Positions 8,920-17,623 of a DNA stretch of 58,575 nucleotides are shown here, piece after piece. Each line of letters starts with the position of its first letter. The stretch's first letter is position 1. The DNA is from an uncultured Muribaculaceae bacterium. Lineage in GTDB: Bacteria > Bacteroidota > Bacteroidia > Bacteroidales > Muribaculaceae. The position numbers and the translations under genes are program-made. A model generated the notes under the pieces. It ran no database searches, was not told the DNA's origin, and saw only the letters and a list, made by a program, of their open reading frames with translations. The stretch covers positions 1 through 58,575 of the forward strand of contig CAJUIW010000012.1 of assembly GCA_910586895.1 (NCBI GenBank). Reading direction: 5' to 3'.

Positions 8920-10299
8920 TTAGTCGGGTATAAGCTCAGCTATCAGTGTGGCTGAAGTGGATGAGGTAACGCGCACGCGAGCCAGTTGGCCTACGCGGAA
9001 GTTGCCTCGGGGGAATACTACGGTCTTGTTCTGGCTTGTGCGTCCTACCATCTGCTCCTTGCTGCGTTTCGACACACCCTCTACCAGCACCTCTACCTCA
9101 CGGCCCACCTCGCGGCTGTTTGACTCGGCTGAAAGCTCATTCTGGAGCGCAATCATACGGTTGAGGCGCTCGATCTTCACCTCTTCCGGTACATTGTCGG
9201 GCATACGGCGCGATGCCATTGTGCCGGGCCGCTCGGAGTATTTGAACATGAACGACGAATCGAATCCTACGGTGCGCATCAGCGAAAGCGTTTCCTGGAA
9301 ATCCTCCTCCGTTTCGTTGTGGAATCCTGTGAAGAGGTCGGATGTTATGGCGCAGTCGGGGAGTATGCGGCGTATGGCGGCCACGCGGTCAAGATACCAC
9401 TCGCGTGTATAGTGGCGGTTCATGTCGCGAAGCACTTTTGTGCTTCCGCTCTGTACCGGCAGATGTATGTGGCGGCATATGTTGGGATGGCGCGCTATGG
9501 CTTCAAGGATGCTGTCAGTCATATCCTTGGGGTGTGAGGTGGTGAAGCGTATGCGCATATCGGGAGCGGCTTCAGCCACAGCCTCAAGCAGAGCGGCAAA
9601 ATCGGTTACCGAACCATCGGCGTTGACAGCACGGTAGGAATTGACATTCTGTCCCAGAAGGGTCACTTCGCGGTATCCGCGTGACCGGAGGTCGGCCAGC
9701 TCGGCAAGGATGCTCTGCAGTTCGCGGCTGCGTTCGCGTCCGCGGGTATAGGGCACAATGCAGTAGGAACAGAAGTTGTTGCATCCGCGCATTATGCTGA
9801 TAAATCCGCTCACTATGTTGCCGGGAAGTCGTACCGGCAGGATGTCGCGATAAGTCTCGGTAGTGCTTAGCTCGACATTTATGGCTTTCTCTCCGGCTTC
9901 AGCCGCGGCGAAAAGTGCAGGGAGATCAAGATATGAATCTGGTCCGGCCACGAGGTTGACGCCATGCTCGTTGATAAGCTCCTCCTTGACGCGCTCGGCC
10001 ATACAGCCTATAACGCCGGTTATCAGAGTGCGTCCGGCTGATTGGCGCTTGCGGCGGAGCGAATTCAGGAATTGAAGGCGTCCCAGGATTTTCTGTTCGG
10101 CGTTGTCGCGAATGGAGCATGTGTTGAGCAGCACGGCATCGGCTTCATCGATGTCGGTGGTCATGGTGTAGCCTGCCATTTCGGCTACTGCGGCCACTAC
10201 TTCGCTGTCGGCCACGTTCATCTGGCATCCGTATGTTTCTATAAGCAAGCGGCGGCCGTTTTTGGCCTCCGCGGCATTATTGTCGGTAGATTTCACCAT
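8920..10299 (-). CDS. miaB: tRNA-2-methylthio-N6-dimethylallyladenosine synthase
   Basis: A 459-aa protein in three parts. The N-terminal UPF0004 domain has cluster cysteines in YGCQMN, LNTCSIR and IGCMAER. A radical-SAM domain carries CNNFCSYCIVPYTRGRE (CxxxCxxC). The C-terminal TRAM domain includes VLVEGVSKRS and GRTSQNKTVVF. It adds a methylthio group to i6A37 in tRNAs. The SKRS and TSQNK signatures favour MiaB over the related MtaB or RimO. Confidence 0.97.
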   Translation of the reverse strand: MVKSTDNNAAEAKNGRRLLIETYGCQMNVADSEVVAAVAEMAGYTMTTDIDEADAVLLNTCSIRDNAEQKILGRLQFLNSLRRKRQSAGRTLITGVIGCMAERVKEELINEHGVNLVAGPDSYLDLPALFAAAEAGEKAINVELSTTETYRDILPVRLPGNIVSGFISIMRGCNNFCSYCIVPYTRGRERSRELQSILAELADLRSRGYREVTLLGQNVNSYRAVNADGSVTDFAALLEAVAEAAPDMRIRFTTSHPKDMTDSILEAIARHPNICRHIHLPVQSGSTKVLRDMNRHYTREWYLDRVAAIRRILPDCAITSDLFTGFHNETEEDFQETLSLMRTVGFDSSFMFKYSERPGTMASRRMPDNVPEEVKIERLNRMIALQNELSAESNSREVGREVEVLVEGVSKRSKEQMVGRTSQNKTVVFPRGNFRVGQLARVRVTSSTSATLIAELIPD

Positions 10300-10327
10300 A
10301 AATCGTGATATATAGGAGGAAAAATGC

Positions 10328-10358
10328 TTGTGATTAATCCGATTATTCGTTATTTTTG
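10328..10358 (+). promoter_or_regulatory. Promoter of the 10384 gene
   Basis: TTG (10328-10330), a 20-bp spacer and TATTTTTG (10351-10358) match the Bacteroidota -33/-7 elements, about 26 bp before the ATG at 10384. Confidence 0.65.
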
Positions 10359-10383
10359 CACAAAATTACAAATTCCATGCAAC

Positions 10384-10743
10384 ATGCGTGAATTTCTGGG
10401 CATAATTTTGACCGTGGTGCTCACCATTGTGGCATCAGCTGTCGACGACAGGCTGAAAAAGCGCAAGCGCCGAAAGCTTGCCGCTGCCTATCAGCGTGAC
10501 TTTGCCGATGATGAAGAAACGGTCAATGACACCGTCGGTCTGCCTCCGGTGCCTCCGGCTATTCCGGCAGTCAAACCGGTGCTGCCTGAAGAGGGGGTGC
10601 GGGTCACACGGCATGAACCGATTCAGGTTCAGAATGCTCCGGAAGTCCCTGCGCGTGATGAAGCAGCGCTCAGGCGCAAGCACTTTGCCGCATGGCGCAA
10701 AGCCGTGGTTGCATCGGAACTTTTGGGTAGAAAAAATGTATAA
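10384..10743 (+). CDS. Small membrane-anchored unknown protein, 119 aa
   Basis: I do not recognise a family. The N-terminus MREFLGIILTVVLTIVASAV is a single membrane helix or signal anchor, followed at once by the very basic KKRKRRK, which predicts an inside orientation for the rest. The middle is proline-rich (LPPVPPAIPAVKPVLP) and the end is helical. I start at the ATG at 10384, behind a good promoter, rather than at 10324, which lies upstream of that promoter. The next gene follows after 31 bp and may be co-transcribed. Confidence 0.65.
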   Translation: MREFLGIILTVVLTIVASAVDDRLKKRKRRKLAAAYQRDFADDEETVNDTVGLPPVPPAIPAVKPVLPEEGVRVTRHEPIQVQNAPEVPARDEAALRRKHFAAWRKAVVASELLGRKNV

Positions 10744-10774
10744 CCAACATAATCACAACATAAGTCTATAACGT

Positions 10775-12271
10775 ATGGGATTCCCGATAATGTCGCCAAA
10801 AGAGGCGGCTGCCATGATCAACAATGGCGACAACCTTGGATTTTCCGGCTTTACCGCATCAGGTTCTCCTAAAGTAGTGCCCGAGGCTCTTGCTGAAAGA
10901 GCGGAGAAAGAACATGAAGCGGGTCGTCCGTTTAAGGTAAATATCTTTACCGGCGCATCTACCAACAATTGGGCTGATGGAGCTCTGGCCCGTGCAAATG
11001 CCATAGGCATCCGTACTCCCTATCAGAACACTCCTGACCTGCGCAAACGTATCAACTCACACGATGCGCACTATTTTGACCTTCATCTATCGGAACTCGC
11101 CCAGAAATTCCGCTATGGAACATACGGAGAACTGGATTATGCCATTATTGAGGTGGCTGAAGTGTTCGACAATGGTGAAGTGATTCTTGGTACCGGTGTA
11201 GGCAACGTTCCTACCTATGTGGCACATGCCAAGAAAGTTATTCTTGAACTTAATGCCAAGCTGCCCAAGGATATGTATGGGCTGCATGACATATATATGC
11301 CTCTTGATCCTCCTCACCGCAGGGAGATTCCAATCTATAAGCCGCTTGACCGCATAGGCTCGCCTGTGGTGAAGATTGACCCGTCGAAGATTGCCGCCGT
11401 GGTACACAGCGATCGTTTTGACGGTATCAAGGGATTTTCCGAACTGGATGACACCACTCTGCAGATTGGTGCGAATGTGTGCGGTTTTCTTATCGGTGAG
11501 CTCCGCAAGGGACGTATCCCCAAAGGATTTCTACCCATACAGTCAGGTGTAGGCAATGTGGCCAATGCCGTGCTGTTCGGACTTGGCGACAGCAATGAGA
11601 TTCCTCAGTTTGAAATGTACACCGAGGTAGTGCAGGATGCCGTTATCGAACTCATGAAGATGGGTAAGTGCAAGGGTGGCTCCACCTGCTCGCTCACCCT
11701 CAGTGACAAGGCTGAATCTGAAGTACTGAAGAATCTGGATTTCTTCCGCGATAAACTTGTGCTGCGTCCTGCAGAGATATCCAACAATCCTGAAGTGATC
11801 CGCCGCTTAGGAGTGATAGCTATGAATACAGCTCTTGAGGCTGACATATTCGGTAACATCAACTCCACTCATGTCGTGGGCACCCGCATGATGAACGGTA
11901 TCGGTGGCTCCGGTGACTTCACCCGCAACGGTTACCTGTCGATATTCAGCTGCCCGTCAGTTACCAAGGGTGGTCTGATAAGCAATATCGTGCCGATGGC
12001 ATCGCACATTGACCATACAGAGCATTCGGTTGATATCATAATCACTGACCAGGGTGTTGCCGACCTCCGTGGTAAGGATCCGGTGCAGCGTGCCGAAACA
12101 ATCATAGAAAACTGCGCAAACCCGATCTATCGTCCGCTGCTGCGTGAGTATCTGGCTCTCGGCAAGGGTGGTCAGACACCTCACACACTGGAGGCTTCGC
12201 TGGCGTTCCACACAGCGTTCAAGGCTACCGGCGACATGCGTAACGTCGATTGGTCGGCCTACGGATTCTGA
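10775..12271 (+). CDS. Acetyl-CoA hydrolase/transferase family, probable succinate CoA-transferase
   Basis: A 498-aa protein of the class I CoA-transferase family that includes SCACT (AarC) and Cat1. Typical segments are GFSGFTASGSPKVVPEALAE, the glutamate-containing EMYTEVVQDAVIEL, and EADIFGNINSTHVVGTRMMN. It most likely moves CoA between acetyl-CoA or propionyl-CoA and succinate. In Bacteroidota this serves succinate and propionate fermentation. The substrate pair is inferred from the family and was not read from the sequence. Confidence 0.9.
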   Translation: MGFPIMSPKEAAAMINNGDNLGFSGFTASGSPKVVPEALAERAEKEHEAGRPFKVNIFTGASTNNWADGALARANAIGIRTPYQNTPDLRKRINSHDAHYFDLHLSELAQKFRYGTYGELDYAIIEVAEVFDNGEVILGTGVGNVPTYVAHAKKVILELNAKLPKDMYGLHDIYMPLDPPHRREIPIYKPLDRIGSPVVKIDPSKIAAVVHSDRFDGIKGFSELDDTTLQIGANVCGFLIGELRKGRIPKGFLPIQSGVGNVANAVLFGLGDSNEIPQFEMYTEVVQDAVIELMKMGKCKGGSTCSLTLSDKAESEVLKNLDFFRDKLVLRPAEISNNPEVIRRLGVIAMNTALEADIFGNINSTHVVGTRMMNGIGGSGDFTRNGYLSIFSCPSVTKGGLISNIVPMASHIDHTEHSVDIIITDQGVADLRGKDPVQRAETIIENCANPIYRPLLREYLALGKGGQTPHTLEASLAFHTAFKATGDMRNVDWSAYGF

Positions 12272-12292
12272 TAAAATAAAAATCACGTTATA

Positions 12293-12338
12293 CAATCCCC
12301 GTCCGGACAGCCCTTATTCGGGACTGCGGCGGGGATTG
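12293..12338 (+). terminator. Hairpin after the CoA-transferase gene
   Basis: Arms CAATCCCCG and CGGGGATTG enclose a further imperfect stem around TTATTC. No U-tract follows, so it may be a 3' stabilising hairpin and not a classical intrinsic terminator. Confidence 0.5.
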
Positions 12339-12351
12339 CTGTATATGTGAG

Positions 12352-12383
12352 TTTGGGAGATTGAGCGTTTTTTTGTAATTTTA
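12352..12383 (+). promoter_or_regulatory. Candidate dnaG promoter giving an almost leaderless mRNA
   Basis: TTTG (12352-12355), a 20-bp spacer and TAATTTTA (12376-12383), one base off TAnnTTTG. The expected start lies close to the dnaG ATG at 12391. Confidence 0.45.
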
Positions 12384-12390
12384 CGCTATT

Positions 12391-14589
12391 ATGCGACGTA
12401 TTGATCAGGCTACTGTCCAGAAAATACTTGATGCCGCCGACATTGTGGAGGTGGTAAGTGACTTCGTGCATCTTAAACGGCGCGGTACGAGTTATCTCGG
12501 TCTATGCCCGTTCCATAATGAACGCACGCCATCATTCTCCGTGTCGAAGACAAAGGGGATCTGCAAGTGTTTCAGTTGCGGCAAGGGTGGTAGTGCTGTC
12601 AATTTCATAATGGAGCTTGAGCAGATGAGCTACTACGATGCTCTGAAGTATCTGGCCAAAAAATACCATATCGAAATTGAGGAGCATGAAATGTCGGCCG
12701 AGGAGCGTGAAGCAGCCAACAAGCGTGAGAGCTTGCTCGCTGTCAATGACTTCGCACTCAACTTCTTTGAACGCACACTGCAGGAATCAAACGAAGGGCG
12801 CACCATTGGGCTGGGATATTTCCGTGAGCGTGGCATAAATGAAGCCATGCAGAAGCGGTTTCATCTCGGATTTTCCCCCGAGGGGCGTACCACGCTTCGC
12901 GACGAGGCGGTAAGCAAGGGGTTCAAGGAGGAGTTTCTTATAGAGACGGGCCTGTGCTACCGTACTGACCGGGGCACTGTGCATGACCGCTTCCGCGGGA
13001 GGGTGATATTCCCCGTGTTCACCGTGTCGGGCAAGGTAGTGGCGTTCGGCGGTCGTACATTGCGCAAGGATAAGGATGTGGCGAAGTATGTCAATTCGCC
13101 TGAAAGCGTCATATACCGCAAAAGCTATGAACTGTATGGGCTCTATCAGGCCAAGCAGGCTATAGTCCGGAAGGATAAATGTATCCTTGTGGAGGGCTAT
13201 ATGGATGTCATATCCATGCACCAGAGCGGAGTGGAGAATGTAGTGGCATCGTCCGGTACATCGCTTACCGAAGGGCAGATACGCCTTATACATAGATTTA
13301 CTGAGAATGTCACTGTGATATATGACAGTGACCCGGCCGGTATAAAGGCTTCGCTACGAGGTATTGACATGCTGCTGGCCGAGGGACTTAACGTGAAGGT
13401 TCTTCTGCTTCCTGACGGGGATGACCCTGATTCATTCGCTCAGAACCATTCATCGTCGGAGGTAGAGGAGTATCTTGCAGCCAATGAGACTGATTTCATA
13501 GCATTCAAGACACGTATCCTGCTTGAGGGCAGTGGAAATGACCCGATAGAGCGGTCACGCGTCATACAGTCAGTGGTAAGGAGCATATCGATGATTCCGG
13601 ATGACATCACCCGTACAGTATACATCGGTGAGTGCGGACGTTCACTCGGAATTGATGAGAACGTGCTGCGACTGCAGGTGGCTAAATATACTGCCGAGCG
13701 CCGGGAGAAAGAGGCGCGTGATGCAGAGCGGGCGCGCAATCGCGTGGCTGCCGGACTTCCTGCAGAGCCTGCTCAGGATGATGTCGTGTTACAACCTTCT
13801 GCCCCAGTCCGTCAGGCTGAGCCGGCCGCGAAGCCGATGAATAAATTCCTTATACCCTATGAGCGTGACCTTGTGCGGTACGTTGTGAAGTATGGTATGA
13901 TGTATTTATGCGACTGCCAGATAGATGAGGCCGGAAATACACGCCCTATGTCGGTGATAGAGTACGTTGACCGTGAGCTGAACAATGACAACATCGTATT
14001 GTCCGATGATGCATTCAGGACCGTCTTTGAGGCTTCGCTTCGTGTGGCCTCGGATGCATGGATGGATGACTGGACCCGCTTTTCGGCTGAACTGGAGGTG
14101 AAGCGGGCAGAGATGCTACGTCAGGGTGCGGAGCGTATACGCACCTCGGCTGCCGATCTGTCTAACTTGGATGCTCTTGAGCAGAAGATGTCCGAGGATG
14201 TGGCGGAGGAGATAGCTGCTATGGCCGATGACTTCTGCCAGCGATATATCAGCAAGCATCTGGTGTCGGCTATTGACGATGTGGTGCGTACGGTGTCAAC
14301 CGACCTTGTGGCCCACAAGCATCAGCTCAGCAAAATACACACAAAATACGCCAAGATAGCCACAGAACGCGAACGGCTTGCCGAGCTTGTGCCCCACGCT
14401 GTCTATAACCTTAAGGAAGCTTTGGTGGAATGCGATATCCGCAACGTGATTGAGAATATCCGTGAAGCTTGCAAGGTCAATGACATCAAGCGCGTGGAAC
14501 AGCTTATGCTGAAGCAAGCCGAGCTTAATGAAATTAAAAAGGAGCTGGCACGCTATCTGGGCGAGCGAGTGCTGTCGCCCAAGCGTTAG
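12391..14589 (+). CDS. dnaG: DNA primase
   Basis: A 732-aa protein. The CHC2 zinc-binding domain has C39, H42, C60 and C63 (LCPFHNER and CKCFSCGKGG). The primase core follows, with the Toprim acidic motifs ILVEGYMDV (about 267-275) and YDSDPAGIKAS (about 311-321). The roughly 300-residue C-terminal part, after an alanine/proline-rich linker near 450-480, should be the DnaB-interaction region. It is longer than the E. coli enzyme (581 aa) because of this C-terminal extension. It makes RNA primers at the replication fork. The gene converges on the ArgC-like gene, with a 21-bp gap. Confidence 0.96.
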   Translation: MRRIDQATVQKILDAADIVEVVSDFVHLKRRGTSYLGLCPFHNERTPSFSVSKTKGICKCFSCGKGGSAVNFIMELEQMSYYDALKYLAKKYHIEIEEHEMSAEEREAANKRESLLAVNDFALNFFERTLQESNEGRTIGLGYFRERGINEAMQKRFHLGFSPEGRTTLRDEAVSKGFKEEFLIETGLCYRTDRGTVHDRFRGRVIFPVFTVSGKVVAFGGRTLRKDKDVAKYVNSPESVIYRKSYELYGLYQAKQAIVRKDKCILVEGYMDVISMHQSGVENVVASSGTSLTEGQIRLIHRFTENVTVIYDSDPAGIKASLRGIDMLLAEGLNVKVLLLPDGDDPDSFAQNHSSSEVEEYLAANETDFIAFKTRILLEGSGNDPIERSRVIQSVVRSISMIPDDITRTVYIGECGRSLGIDENVLRLQVAKYTAERREKEARDAERARNRVAAGLPAEPAQDDVVLQPSAPVRQAEPAAKPMNKFLIPYERDLVRYVVKYGMMYLCDCQIDEAGNTRPMSVIEYVDRELNNDNIVLSDDAFRTVFEASLRVASDAWMDDWTRFSAELEVKRAEMLRQGAERIRTSAADLSNLDALEQKMSEDVAEEIAAMADDFCQRYISKHLVSAIDDVVRTVSTDLVAHKHQLSKIHTKYAKIATERERLAELVPHAVYNLKEALVECDIRNVIENIREACKVNDIKRVEQLMLKQAELNEIKKELARYLGERVLSPKR

Positions 14590-14610
14590 GAGTTGTTGGT
14601 GCAACCGGGG

Positions 14611-15546
14611 TTAACCGGCTGCGATCAGCATCAGTCCTACACGTTCCTGAAGTCCGAAGAGGAGGTTCATGGCATGTACGGCTGTGGCCGCCGAGCCTTT
14701 CAGGACATCGTCGATAGCGGTGGTTATTACCAGACGGTCGCCTATCTTCTGCAGATTTATGATACACTTCCCGGTACCGACCACTTCGCTGAGATTCGGG
14801 ACAGAATCGGACAGGAATGTGAAGCTGTGGTCCTCGTAGTAAGTGTCGTATATATTGTTGAGTTCAGCTTCGGTCACGTTGCAGCGCAGATACATCACTA
14901 CGGATATTCCACGGGTCCATCCGCCGGCTGTCACGACATAGAACATCGGGGAGCGGAAGCTGTTCTGGATTGATTTCAGAGTCTGTGTTATCTCACCGTT
15001 GTCCTCATGCTCGAGCAGTGCGAGAGCTTCGCCTGGTTCGGCGTCAGCGTCAGGAACTACGGCGCTGATGTGGATGTCGGCGTTGAGCATAAGGTGTTTG
15101 GCAAGCGGGAGCAGGCCGAGCAGAACGGCTGTAGCCATGGCTCCGGGCACCGCTGCGCGCGTGGCGCCGCGAACCAGAGGCTTGCGGTTAAGTTCCGGCA
15201 GGGCATACACCCATGGCGATTCATCGCTGAGTGACGCCTGAGTGAAGTCGCCTGACAGATCTATCATCCGCAGATTTTCAGGAATCTGCCGTCCGGTAAG
15301 GTAGCGGAGGGCTTCCTGTGGAGTTGTCTGGCAGAGGAACAATACGTTTATATCGTCAAGATTGCCACGTGAGCAGAAGCGCATATACGTCTCTCCACGT
15401 AGCCCCTTGTGAATCTGATGTATGAAAGCGCCTTCGGCCTCGGGGGCTTCCACCCATATGATTTCAACATCGGGGTGATTGACCAAAAGCTTGATTATTT
15501 CGCCTGCGGCAGCTGCTGTACCACCTGTTATGCCGGCACGTATCAT
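14611..15546 (-). CDS. argC: ArgC-like protein lacking the catalytic cysteine
   Basis: A 311-aa protein of the N-acetyl-gamma-glutamyl-phosphate reductase family. The nucleotide-binding N-terminus (GITGGTAAAAGEIIKLL), the YALPELNRK segment and the C-terminal AVHAMNLLFGLQERVGL are clear. Where functional ArgC has NPGC(Y/F)AT, this protein has VPGAMAT, so the catalytic Cys is Ala136 (codon GCC). The segment aligning with the usual histidine (EHQH or PHLxPM types) reads EHEDNGE and VVTAGGWTRG, so the base seems lost too. The frame is intact over its full length, so it looks like a maintained pseudoenzyme and not a decayed gene. It lies 25 bp downstream of argR. The family is certain; reductase activity is doubtful. 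Confidence 0.85.
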   Translation of the reverse strand: MIRAGITGGTAAAAGEIIKLLVNHPDVEIIWVEAPEAEGAFIHQIHKGLRGETYMRFCSRGNLDDINVLFLCQTTPQEALRYLTGRQIPENLRMIDLSGDFTQASLSDESPWVYALPELNRKPLVRGATRAAVPGAMATAVLLGLLPLAKHLMLNADIHISAVVPDADAEPGEALALLEHEDNGEITQTLKSIQNSFRSPMFYVVTAGGWTRGISVVMYLRCNVTEAELNNIYDTYYEDHSFTFLSDSVPNLSEVVGTGKCIINLQKIGDRLVITTAIDDVLKGSAATAVHAMNLLFGLQERVGLMLIAAG

Positions 15547-15571
15547 GGTTGATTAAGGTTATGTGTGTGGT

Positions 15572-16072
15572 TTAGACAAATAGATTTTTGGCCGCTTCCA
15601 TTATTTTAGCCGGTATTACGGAACAGAGAAGCTCGTATATCTTGCGTGGATCCGCGTCAGGTGCGATAGTGACGAATACGGTGTCGGCTCCGGCTACTGA
15701 ACCGAGTATGCCGGGATGTGCGATTTCGTCAATGTCATATGCCACACCGCCTGCGTAGCCGTTCCGGGTCTTTACCACTACGATAGGTCCCGAGCGGGTC
15801 ACTGATACTATGGCTGCCTGGCGCACGGTGTCCATGGCGTGGGTGGCTACTTCATCGGCTGCGGTTCCATTGGCGGCAATCACATATCTGTATCCACCGA
15901 GTTCTGTGGCTACTTTTGATGTGCGCAGAGTCTTGAGGTCACGTGAGAGGGTGGCTTGAGTGACGGCACAGTCATGTTCATTGAGGAGCGCCATCAGTTC
16001 CTCCTGGCTGCCGACAGAATTGTGGAGAAGAATGTTCACAATTTTAGCTAACCTATTTTGACGTTTATTCAT
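15572..16072 (-). CDS. argR: Arginine repressor ArgR
   Basis: A 166-aa protein. The N-terminal winged helix-turn-helix includes VTQATLSRDLKTL (about 37-49), the conserved SR of ArgR. The C-terminal ligand domain has GSVAGADTVFV (124-134); E. coli ArgR has GDDT at this place, so the first Asp is Ala here. ArgR hexamers bind ARG boxes when arginine is present. The only downstream gene is the ArgC-like pseudoenzyme. A putative ARG box overlaps the promoter, suggesting autoregulation. Confidence 0.93.
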   Translation of the reverse strand: MNKRQNRLAKIVNILLHNSVGSQEELMALLNEHDCAVTQATLSRDLKTLRTSKVATELGGYRYVIAANGTAADEVATHAMDTVRQAAIVSVTRSGPIVVVKTRNGYAGGVAYDIDEIAHPGILGSVAGADTVFVTIAPDADPRKIYELLCSVIPAKIMEAAKNLFV

Positions 16073-16090
16073 TGTGTTAGTATTTATGGT

Positions 16091-16110
16091 TTATGCAAAT
16101 TTAATTCATT
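16091..16110 (-). promoter_or_regulatory. argR: Putative ARG box over the argR -7 element
   Basis: On the minus strand the site reads AATGAATTAAATTTGCATAA, close to the ARG-box pattern with half-sites TGAAT and TGCAT around an A/T core. It covers the whole -7 element, so binding should block transcription. Confidence 0.5.
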
Positions 16111-16127
16111 GTTTATAATAATCCAAA
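16096..16127 (-). promoter_or_regulatory. argR: argR promoter
   Basis: On the minus strand, TTTG (16127-16124), exactly 20 bp, then TAAATTTG (16103-16096). This is a near-ideal Bacteroidota promoter, about 24 bp before the argR start. Confidence 0.75.
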
Positions 16128-16191
16128 AAAGATTTAAGAAAGTGAAGGGTTGATGTGCGTTTTTTTGTCAAAGCCTCCGGATTTGGGGATA

Positions 16192-16227
16192 AAAACAAAT
16201 GGCCGCATCGGTATGATGCAGCCATTT
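16192..16227 (-). terminator. galK intrinsic terminator
   Basis: In the minus-strand RNA a stem AAATGGCTGCATC / GATGCGGCCATTT with loop ATACC is followed by a U-rich tract (TGTTTTTATC). Confidence 0.75.
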
Positions 16228-16281
16228 GTATATGTTGAGCCTCCGGATATCATTCCGGCAGATGGTTCTATCGGCGTTATT

Positions 16282-17427
16282 TTAGAACAACTGTTCCTCG
16301 TAGCGGCGTGCGCCGTCCGATACGATGACGGGATATATCATCGGTTCGTGGCCGTAACGTTCGTTGAATTTCTTTGTGACGGTTTCAATAAAGTTGTCAT
16401 AAAGAGAATCCTTGACGAGGTTCACGGTGCAGCCACCGAAGCCGCCGCCCATGATACGTGAGCCTGTAACGCCGCATTCGCGGGCAACGTCATTGAGATA
16501 GTCAAGTTCCTCGCATGATACTTCATAGAGTTTTGACATGCCTTCGTGAGTGCCGTACATGCAAGCTCCTACGGTTTCATAGTCGCCCTTGTTGAGAGCA
16601 TCACATACATCAAGCACGCGCTGCTTCTCTTCAATTACATATTTTGCACGTTTGTAGTCCTCGGCGCTGATTTTGTCGCGGTTGGCATCGAGCATAGCCA
16701 TGTTGGCATCGCGCAGAGTGTCGACGCCAAGAGTCTTGGCCACACGTTCGCAGCTTTCGCGGCGCTTGTTGTAGGGGGAGTCGACGAGTTCATGCTTGAC
16801 GCGTGAGTCAACAAGCACCAGACGGTAGCCGTCAAGCTTGAAGGGGAAATACTCGAATTCGCCTGAGCGGCAGTCAAGACGCATGAGGTTGTCCTTCTTG
16901 CCGTGTACTGATGCGAACTGGTCCATGATACCGCAGTTTACGCCGCAGTAGTTGTGTTCGGTGCTCTGACCAATCTTGGCGAGTTCCATGCGGGGGAAGC
17001 TGTTGTCATTGAACAGGTCGTTCAGGGCATTGGCGAAGCAGCTTTCCAGAGCGGCTGATGATGACAGGCCGGCACCCAGGGGTACATTGCCTGCGAATAC
17101 GGCATCAAAACCTTTCACACGGCCACCGCGCTTGATTATCTCACGGCATACACCGAATATATAGCGTGCCCACTGCTGTTTGGGAGCATCTTCTTCGTTA
17201 AGGCCGAATTCAACTTCTTCATCAATATCAAGGGAGAAAACACGTACGCGTTCAGTGCCGTTGGGACGGATTTCGGCCATGATGAATTTGTCAATGGCAC
17301 CGGGGAATACGAAACCACCGTTGTAGTCAGTGTGTTCGCCGATAAGATTGAAACGTCCGGGAGCTACGAACAGAATGCCGTTGCCGCCAAAAAGTGATTC
17401 GAACTTCTTTGAAATTTTATCTTTCAT
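16282..17427 (-). CDS. galK: Galactokinase
   Basis: A 381-aa GHMP kinase, the usual GalK length. Motifs are GRFNLIGEHTDYNGGFV (galactokinase signature, about 23-39), NVPLGAGLSSSAALE (ATP-binding loop, about 110-124) and MGGGFGGCTVNLV near the C-terminus. It phosphorylates galactose at C1 in the Leloir pathway. It stands alone, with its own terminator and a divergent promoter region shared with the PurF-family gene; no galT, galE or transporter is adjacent. Confidence 0.97.
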   Translation of the reverse strand: MKDKISKKFESLFGGNGILFVAPGRFNLIGEHTDYNGGFVFPGAIDKFIMAEIRPNGTERVRVFSLDIDEEVEFGLNEEDAPKQQWARYIFGVCREIIKRGGRVKGFDAVFAGNVPLGAGLSSSAALESCFANALNDLFNDNSFPRMELAKIGQSTEHNYCGVNCGIMDQFASVHGKKDNLMRLDCRSGEFEYFPFKLDGYRLVLVDSRVKHELVDSPYNKRRESCERVAKTLGVDTLRDANMAMLDANRDKISAEDYKRAKYVIEEKQRVLDVCDALNKGDYETVGACMYGTHEGMSKLYEVSCEELDYLNDVARECGVTGSRIMGGGFGGCTVNLVKDSLYDNFIETVTKKFNERYGHEPMIYPVIVSDGARRYEEQLF

Positions 17428-17470
17428 GGATAAATAATAGGTATTAATGGTTTGTGATTTTTCTATTTAG

Positions 17471-17478
17471 CAAACTTA
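17471..17478 (-). promoter_or_regulatory. -7 element of galK
   Basis: TAAGTTTG on the minus strand, 44 bp before the ATG. No clear -33 element is visible. Confidence 0.45.
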
Positions 17479-17591
17479 CAAAAAATGTCGTTTCCATGAA
17501 ATATCCTTTTGCCGAAATAAAACGTGAATATTGTTAAACATCCTTAATGAAAAAATTTTATTGCGAATCAGCTATTTTTAATGGGAATTAA

Positions 17592-17599
17592 TAACTTTG
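17592..17599 (+). promoter_or_regulatory. -7 element of the PurF-family gene
   Basis: TAACTTTG, 25 bp before the ATG at 17624. The -33 element is not obvious. Confidence 0.5.
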
Positions 17600-17623
17600 C
17601 AGCCTCAAAAAATATGATTTGTA

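Noticed and set aside
16171..16258. GCCTCCGGAT present twice around the galK terminator
   Set aside because: A 10-base match without further extension; likely chance.
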